A stretch of DNA of 5,325 bases from Candidatus Sulfotelmatobacter sp. (GTDB taxonomy: Bacteria > Acidobacteriota > Terriglobia > Terriglobales > SbA1), in assembly GCA_030151135.1 (NCBI GenBank), contig JASLEQ010000557.1, positions 1 to 5,325 on the forward strand. The letters run 5' to 3'. Positions 1 through 5,325 of this stretch are shown piece after piece. A model generated the notes under the pieces. It was given only the letters and a program-made list of their open reading frames with translations. It was not told the origin of the DNA and did not search any database. A program made the position numbers and the translations under genes. The number at the start of each line of letters is the position of its first letter. Positions within the stretch are counted from its first letter, which is position 1.

Positions 1-2
1 CC

Positions 3-2681
3 ATGATCGGCACAACCGTCTCCCACTATCGCATCATCGAGCTCCTCGGCGGCGGCGGAATGGGCGTCGTCTATAAAGCGGAAGACAGCCAACTCGGCCG
101 CTTTGTCGCCCTGAAATTCCTTCCCGAGGACGCCTCCCAAGACCCGCAGGCCCTCGAGCGCTTTCGCCGCGAGGCACGTGCCGCTTCTTCCCTGAACCAT
201 CCCAACATCTGCACCATCCACGAGATCGGGGAGCACGACGGGCGCGCTTTCATCGTGATGGAATGCCTGGCCGGGCAGACGTTGAAGCACATCATCGATC
301 GCAAGCCCATGGAACTCGACCGCCTCCTTTCGCTTTCAATCGAGGTGGCCGATGCCCTGGATGCCGCGCACGCAAAGGGCATCGTACACCGCGACATTAA
401 ACCTGCAAACATCTTCGTCACAGATCGCGGACATGCCAAGATCCTCGACTTCGGCCTTGCCAAGGTCGCTCGCGCGGCCAGGCCAACCAGCGGGGATTCT
501 CAAACAATCGCGGACGCGAACAGCCTCGATCTCACGAATCCCGGTACTGCCGTAGGCACTGTTTCTTACATGTCCCCCGAGCAGCTCCGCGGCAAGGAAC
601 TGGATGGCCGCACAGATCTATTCTCGTTCGGCGTCGTGCTCTATGAGATGGGAACCGGAGTTCTGCCGTTCCGTGGTGAAACATCTGCGGTCGTAACAGA
701 GGCGATCCTGAATCGGGCTCCCACCGCTCCTGTCAGGTTGAACCGTGACCTCCCGCCAAAGCTGGAAGAGATTATTGCCAAGGCGCTGGAGAAAGATCGC
801 GACATGCGCTGCCAGACGGCTGCCGAACTGCGCGCCGATCTGAAACGCCTCAAACGCAGTTTCGAGTCATCCCGAAATTCTGTCGCCACCGAGCAGGAGA
901 ACTCGGTCTCGTCGTCTTCCGGAAGCCATTCAGCAATTCAGACGTTAACCGTCGCGCCCGTTCAGCCCGCCGCAAAGAAGCCTGCGCGAGCCCTCGTCGC
1001 GGTGTTCGCGTTGCTCATTGCTGCGGGCTTGGGTCTGTATGCGGGGAAACTCTTCTTCACGCCTCCGCCATTCCAGCCGCCGCTCTATCGTCAGCTGACC
1101 TTCCGCCGCGGCAGCATTCGATCGGCGCGCTTTGCTCCCGATGGTCAAACGATCCTCTACAGCGCAGCTTGGCAAGGCAATCCTACGGACGTGTTTACCG
1201 CTCGGCCCGAGGCTCCGGAATCGCGTTCCATGGGGCTCAGCCACACCCAACTGATGTCGATCTCCTCCACTGCGGAGATGGCCGTACTCCTCAACAGCAA
1301 AGCCGTTGGAGCCTGGGTGAGCATGGGAACCCTGGCACGGGCGCCGCTTTCAGGCGGAGCGCCACGCGAAGTCCTTGAGCAAGTCCAGTGGGCCGACTGG
1401 TCGCCTGACGGAAATACTCTGGCCGTGGTCCGCGACTTCGGTGGTCGCAACCGCCTCGAATATCCTATCGGCAAGCCTCTTTATCAGACAGGCGGATGGA
1501 TCGGTCATCCTCGCGTCTCCCCCAAGGGAAATTACATCGCCTTCGCAGATCATCCCTTGCAAGGCGACGACAGCGGATCGCTGGCTATTGTGGACATGCA
1601 GGGCAACAAAAAGATGCTCTCTGCCCAGTGGTTCACGATCCAGGGTCTGGCGTGGTCGCCCGACGGAAAAGAAATCTGGTTTACGGCGAGCAAATCCGGC
1701 ACAGATCGCACCCTCTATGCCACATCATTGGACGGTAACGAACGCATTGTTGCTCGTTTGCCTGGCGCGCTGATGCTGCTCGATATTGCGAAGGACGGCC
1801 GCGTGCTCCTCGTGCGTGCCGATTGGCGTCGTGAATTGCTTGGCGTTTTCTCCAATGATCCGAAGCAGCATGAACTCTCCTGGCTCGATTACACATATCC
1901 CGCCGACCTCTCCGCCGATGGCAAGACGTTGCTCTTCGATGAAGAGGGCGGCGGCGGTGCGCTCGATTATTCGAAATCCAGTGGACTGACTTACGCGGTA
2001 TACATTCGCAAGACCGACGGATCGCCTGCTGTTCTGCTGGGTGAGGGCGGAGCGGTATCTTTATCGCCGGATGGGAAGTGGGCGATCGCGCAGAGCCAGG
2101 AATCGCCGTCGCAGTTCAAACTTTTGCCTACTGGCGCAGGTGAGCCCAGGGATCTTACGAAAGACAATATCAATCACAGTTGGGCTCACTGGTTCCCCGA
2201 TGCCAAGCATGTCCTGTTCACTGCTGATGAACCTGGCAAAGGCGTACGGTTCTATATCTATGATCTTGCCACTGGCCAGTCAAAAGCGATTTCGTCAGAA
2301 GGCGTGAATGGCACATCGTTTGCGATTTCTACGGATTCGCAACAGATCGCAGCCATTGGACCCGACAAAAAGGGGTACATGTATCCGACGGCTGGCGGAG
2401 ATCCGAAATTAATTCCCGGCCTCAATCCGGGTGAGCAGCCTATCACTTTCAGCGCCGACGGACGTGGCCTGTACATCTATCAACCGGGAGAACTCCCGGC
2501 GCGCGTTTATAAGCTCGACGTACAAACCGGCCAGCGCACTCTCTGGAAAGAACTCATGCCCTACGATCCGGCAGGCGTGGAGAACATCGGGCCAATCCTC
2601 ATGACGCCCGACGCCAAGACCTGCGTCTTCGGATATCACCGCATGCTCGCGGACCTTTATCTAGTGGAAGGCCTCAAGTAA
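3..2681 (+). CDS. Transmembrane Ser/Thr protein kinase with C-terminal PD40/TolB-like beta-propeller
   Basis: This is a Hanks-type (PknB-like) protein kinase fused to a sensor-like beta-propeller. The N-terminal kinase domain (about residues 9-283) has every key element: Gly-rich loop LGGGGMGVVY (15-24), ATP-binding K38 in VALKFL, helix-C E57, catalytic HRDIKPAN (129-136; D131, N136), DFG (149-151), and GTVSYMSPEQ closing the activation segment (185-194). It is an RD kinase and should be active. The activation segment, about 44 residues from DFG to SPE, has several Thr/Ser residues (T178, T182, T186) that could be autophosphorylated. A Ser-rich linker (286-316) leads to one predicted membrane helix (about 329-352) preceded by KKPAR, which predicts a cytoplasmic kinase and an outside C-terminus. 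Residues 360-892 contain about eleven PD40-type strands such as WSPDG, for example near 375, 463, 502, 548, 635, 684, 727, 814 and 865. No peptidase domain follows. The ATG at base 3 gives the N-terminus usual in such kinases; its ribosome site lies outside the window. The ligand and phosphorylation targets are unknown. Confidence 0.95.
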   Translation: MIGTTVSHYRIIELLGGGGMGVVYKAEDSQLGRFVALKFLPEDASQDPQALERFRREARAASSLNHPNICTIHEIGEHDGRAFIVMECLAGQTLKHIIDRKPMELDRLLSLSIEVADALDAAHAKGIVHRDIKPANIFVTDRGHAKILDFGLAKVARAARPTSGDSQTIADANSLDLTNPGTAVGTVSYMSPEQLRGKELDGRTDLFSFGVVLYEMGTGVLPFRGETSAVVTEAILNRAPTAPVRLNRDLPPKLEEIIAKALEKDRDMRCQTAAELRADLKRLKRSFESSRNSVATEQENSVSSSSGSHSAIQTLTVAPVQPAAKKPARALVAVFALLIAAGLGLYAGKLFFTPPPFQPPLYRQLTFRRGSIRSARFAPDGQTILYSAAWQGNPTDVFTARPEAPESRSMGLSHTQLMSISSTAEMAVLLNSKAVGAWVSMGTLARAPLSGGAPREVLEQVQWADWSPDGNTLAVVRDFGGRNRLEYPIGKPLYQTGGWIGHPRVSPKGNYIAFADHPLQGDDSGSLAIVDMQGNKKMLSAQWFTIQGLAWSPDGKEIWFTASKSGTDRTLYATSLDGNERIVARLPGALMLLDIAKDGRVLLVRADWRRELLGVFSNDPKQHELSWLDYTYPADLSADGKTLLFDEEGGGGALDYSKSSGLTYAVYIRKTDGSPAVLLGEGGAVSLSPDGKWAIAQSQESPSQFKLLPTGAGEPRDLTKDNINHSWAHWFPDAKHVLFTADEPGKGVRFYIYDLATGQSKAISSEGVNGTSFAISTDSQQIAAIGPDKKGYMYPTAGGDPKLIPGLNPGEQPITFSADGRGLYIYQPGELPARVYKLDVQTGQRTLWKELMPYDPAGVENIGPILMTPDAKTCVFGYHRMLADLYLVEGLK

Positions 2682-2739
2682 AAACACTCATCCGGCTTAT
2701 CGCCCGTCCAACACCGCTCGCGTGAACCGAACGGGAGGG

Positions 2740-2801
2740 CACGAGTTTACTCGTGAGGTGAATTCGCGAGTATTCGTGCGCTTTAGCGCCTGAAGGACGC
2801 T
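2740..2801. repeat. Two short TTTA-loop palindromes between convergent genes (REP-like element or weak bidirectional terminator)
   Basis: The first palindrome, at 2740-2755, is CACGAG-TTTA-CTCGTG: a perfect 6-bp stem with a four-base loop. The second, at 2778-2789, is GCGC-TTTA-GCGC, with the same loop. Bases 2785-2801 can instead pair as AGCG+CC around TGAA with GG+CGCT and one bulged A, which brings in the first two bases of the stop-codon triplet of the minus-strand gene (2800-2802). Between them GAAT (2760-2763) and ATTC (2772-2775) are also complementary. Neither strand has a T-tract after a stem, so these are not classical intrinsic terminators. Their place between two converging genes fits either a bidirectional stop signal or a dispersed intergenic palindromic repeat. 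A single copy cannot show which. Confidence 0.5.
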
Positions 2802-4119
2802 AATGGCCTAGCTTATATAGCGCGCTCGCGTGCGGCCTCAAGTCAACATGAATGCCACTCTGTGCTCCCATCGATTTGTGCGTCCACAGGTCGCGTAACT
2901 CTGTCACGCGGCCCGGTATCCCAATATCGCTCCATGCCAAGCTCGCACTTTCGTCCTTCTCTCCCAAATTGAACAATGCCACATACCGCTCATCGGGGTT
3001 CACACCATCTGCAACCCAAACCCTTAGAGTTCCCTTCTCCAACGCCTCATGTCCGCCACTGCTATGCTGATTCACCGCCAGGACTTCTTCATTCGTGAGG
3101 AGGGCCGTTGTCGCGGGATCATTGCTCGGCAAATCTCCGCCGAAGATCAGCGGCGATCGGAAGATGCTCCACAGCGTCATCACGGTCTGCTGCTCATCGG
3201 GAGTGAATTTGGTTGGAGCGCCTCCGCCTTCGACGCTCGTCACCCGCAGCTTGCCCAACGGTAGCATGTCTGCGTCGGGCCAAGTATCATTCTTGCCCAC
3301 GAACGGCGCCCAATCGCGTGCGTAATCGAACTGCTTCCTCAGCAGTTTCCAGTCGTCCCAAAAATCATCAGAGATGCGCCACATCTGTGCGTACTTTTCA
3401 AAGAACTCGGCCTCAGAAATCGGCGCAGGTCCGGGCGAAATGCTCAATACCATCGGTCTGTCAGTTTTACGCATTGCCAGGCTCAGGGCCTTCATCTCTG
3501 CCGGTTGATAGAGATGGCTTCCCATGTCATCGGCCTTGATAAAGTCAACGCCCCACGACGCGTACAGCTCTGCAATCGAATCGTAATAGGCTTGCGATCC
3601 GGGCTTGGTCGTGTCGACGCCCCACATGTCTGGATTCCAGCGGCAACCGTTTTCTTCGTCCGCGATGTCAGCTGCGTGATACGAACTGCCTTTGATCGGC
3701 AGATTCTTCTCGACAGCTTGCCTCGGAATCCCGCGCATGATGTGGATTCCAAGCTTCAGTCCTTTGCTGTGTACATAATCCGCCAAGGGCCTGAATCCGA
3801 CTCCATTCGCGGAGGAGGGAAAGCGGTTCACCGCAGGCATTAGTCGTCCATACTCATCCATCGTGACCGGCGCGCCGGGCTTGTAGTCGTGGCCCTGTGC
3901 GTTCGGCTCATACCATTGAATGTCGACGACGATGTACTTCCATCCGTACTTGGCAAGTTGCTCAGCCATCCAGTCAGCATTAGCCTTGACTTGCTCTTCG
4001 CGAACGGTTGTGCCGTAGGAATCCCAACTGTTCCAGCCCATTGGAGGACCAGGAGCAGGAGAGGATTGACCAAACGCATAGACAGTGAGCAGCACGTACG
4101 ATGCGACGACGAATTTCAT
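2800..4119 (-). CDS. Secreted GH27 glycoside hydrolase (alpha-galactosidase / probable beta-L-arabinopyranosidase)
   Basis: This 439-residue retaining glycosidase belongs to family GH27, which removes terminal alpha-D-galactose or beta-L-arabinopyranose from polysaccharides. Numbering is from the ATG at 4117-4119. A signal peptide (about 1-17: K2, hydrophobic core to A15, likely cut after AFG) predicts export. The (beta/alpha)8 barrel follows: PPMGWNSWDSYG (25-36), VVDIQW (64-69), LGIHIMRGIPRQ (123-134), VDFIKADDMG (191-200) with nucleophile D197, WRISDDFWDDW (247-257) with acid/base D252, WPDADMLPLG (280-289), and FRSPLIFGGDL (320-330). A C-terminal beta-sandwich (about 355-439) ends in ALYKL. 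Two departures from classical alpha-galactosidases stand out: I67 replaces the second Asp of the Asp-Asp sugar-binding pair, and the KxDxC motif reads KADDM. The region around 131-168 (ADIADEENG, NPDMWGVD) is typical of a bacterial GH27 branch. An in-frame TTG at 4153-4155 would add 12 residues but lies in the gyrB terminator T-tract and spoils the signal peptide, so I reject it. The family is very sure; the substrate is not. Confidence 0.95.
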   Translation of the reverse strand: MKFVVASYVLLTVYAFGQSSPAPGPPMGWNSWDSYGTTVREEQVKANADWMAEQLAKYGWKYIVVDIQWYEPNAQGHDYKPGAPVTMDEYGRLMPAVNRFPSSANGVGFRPLADYVHSKGLKLGIHIMRGIPRQAVEKNLPIKGSSYHAADIADEENGCRWNPDMWGVDTTKPGSQAYYDSIAELYASWGVDFIKADDMGSHLYQPAEMKALSLAMRKTDRPMVLSISPGPAPISEAEFFEKYAQMWRISDDFWDDWKLLRKQFDYARDWAPFVGKNDTWPDADMLPLGKLRVTSVEGGGAPTKFTPDEQQTVMTLWSIFRSPLIFGGDLPSNDPATTALLTNEEVLAVNQHSSGGHEALEKGTLRVWVADGVNPDERYVALFNLGEKDESASLAWSDIGIPGRVTELRDLWTHKSMGAQSGIHVDLRPHASALYKLGH

Positions 4120-4125
4120 GCCGGA

Positions 4126-4155
4126 ATTGTAAGCCGGTGGGCTGTGAGCGAACAA
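4126..4155 (-). promoter_or_regulatory. Possible promoter of the GH27 gene giving a leaderless mRNA
   Basis: On the minus strand a -10-like TACAAT (4126-4131, one mismatch to TATAAT) sits 18 bases after a weak -35-like TTGTTC (4150-4155, three of six matches to TTGACA). The -10 ends six bases before the ATG at 4117-4119, so transcription would begin at or next to the A of the start codon. No Shine-Dalgarno-like purine run is present just upstream of this ATG, which fits leaderless translation. The gyrB terminator leaves only 34 bases between its T-tract and the ATG, so any dedicated promoter must lie here or overlap the terminator. Otherwise the gene depends on readthrough from gyrB. This is inference from spacing and a hexamer match alone. 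Confidence 0.35.
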
Positions 4156-4185
4156 AAAAGTAAGGCGGCCTTCAGTAGGCCGCCT
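4154..4185 (-). terminator. Intrinsic (Rho-independent) terminator of gyrB
   Basis: Read on the minus strand, AGGCGGCC pairs perfectly with GGCCGCCT (4178-4185 with 4163-4170), giving an 8-bp GC-rich stem with the seven-base loop TACTGAA. It is followed by TAC and six T residues (4154-4159). This is a textbook intrinsic terminator, 42 bases after the gyrB stop codon and in the gyrB direction. It should separate gyrB transcription from the GH27 gene just beyond it. The opposite strand has no T-run after the stem, so it acts in one direction only. Confidence 0.9.
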
Positions 4186-4201
4186 AAGAATATCTGCGCT
4201 C

Positions 4202-4221
4202 CTCCGCGTGCATAGGCGGAG
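4202..4221 (-). other. Hairpin just after the gyrB stop codon
   Basis: CTCCGC (minus strand, 4216-4221) pairs with GCGGAG (4202-4207) around the eight-base loop CTATGCAC. The stem starts six bases after the gyrB stop codon and lies upstream of the main terminator. No T-tract follows, so it is unlikely to terminate by itself. It could stabilise the 3' end of the mRNA or be incidental in GC-rich DNA. Confidence 0.35.
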
Positions 4222-4227
4222 AAGGAG

Positions 4228-5325
<1,098 letters not shown>

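Noticed and set aside
71..463. A 130-codon open frame on the minus strand across the kinase domain
   Set aside because: It is opposite the most conserved part of the kinase (Gly-loop to DFG). Its Ser/Arg-rich composition is a shadow of that code.
1083..2681. A peptidase (DPP-IV/prolyl oligopeptidase) domain after the propeller
   Set aside because: The propeller repeats continue to the C-terminus (TPDAKTCVFGY near residue 868), and no GxSxG nucleophile region or alpha/beta-hydrolase sequence follows.
2703..2735. CCCGT (2703-2707) and ACGGG (2731-2735) as a terminator stem after the kinase gene
   Set aside because: The stem is only 5 bp, the loop is 23 bases long, and no T-tract follows, so it is likely chance in GC-rich sequence.
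3505..3843. A 112-codon plus-strand open frame opposite the GH27 gene
   Set aside because: It overlaps the catalytic barrel in antisense, contains no known motif, and has no convincing start signals.

Overview
The window is about 5.3 kb of fairly GC-rich bacterial chromosome. The best guess for the source is the phylum Acidobacteriota. The main reason is the first gene, whose layout (Pkn-type kinase, one membrane helix, PD40/TolB-like propeller) and N- and C-terminal wording are very common in that phylum. This assignment rests on protein style recalled from memory, not on a search or a 16S gene.

Layout. Positions 3-2681 (+) encode a complete 892-residue membrane Ser/Thr protein kinase with a predicted extracytoplasmic beta-propeller. 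Positions 2682-2799 are a short gap between convergent genes. The gap holds two compact hairpins with the same TTTA loop, the second reaching into the stop codon of the next gene. Positions 2800-4119 (-) encode a secreted GH27 glycosidase, annotated here from an ATG rather than from an upstream in-frame TTG. Positions 4120-4227 carry a strong intrinsic terminator for gyrB, a second hairpin, and a possible promoter for the glycosidase. Positions 4228-5325 (-) are the C-terminal 365 codons of gyrB, which runs off the right edge.

How the parts relate. gyrB and the glycosidase gene lie in the same direction, but a textbook terminator separates them, so they are probably not one operon. The kinase gene converges on them. 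The three products belong to unrelated processes: envelope signalling, plant-type polysaccharide breakdown, and DNA supercoiling. No mobile element, CRISPR array, tRNA, rRNA or defence gene is visible.

Points most worth a second look: (1) the GH27 enzyme has Ile where classical alpha-galactosidases have the second Asp of the galactose-binding Asp-Asp pair, which suggests beta-L-arabinopyranosidase activity; (2) the glycosidase gene begins 34 bases after the gyrB terminator T-tract, with a -10-like TACAAT six bases before its ATG and no Shine-Dalgarno, which suggests a leaderless transcript; (3) the paired TTTA-loop hairpins between the convergent genes may be a dispersed palindromic repeat. 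I do not see evidence for an undescribed multi-gene system in this window.
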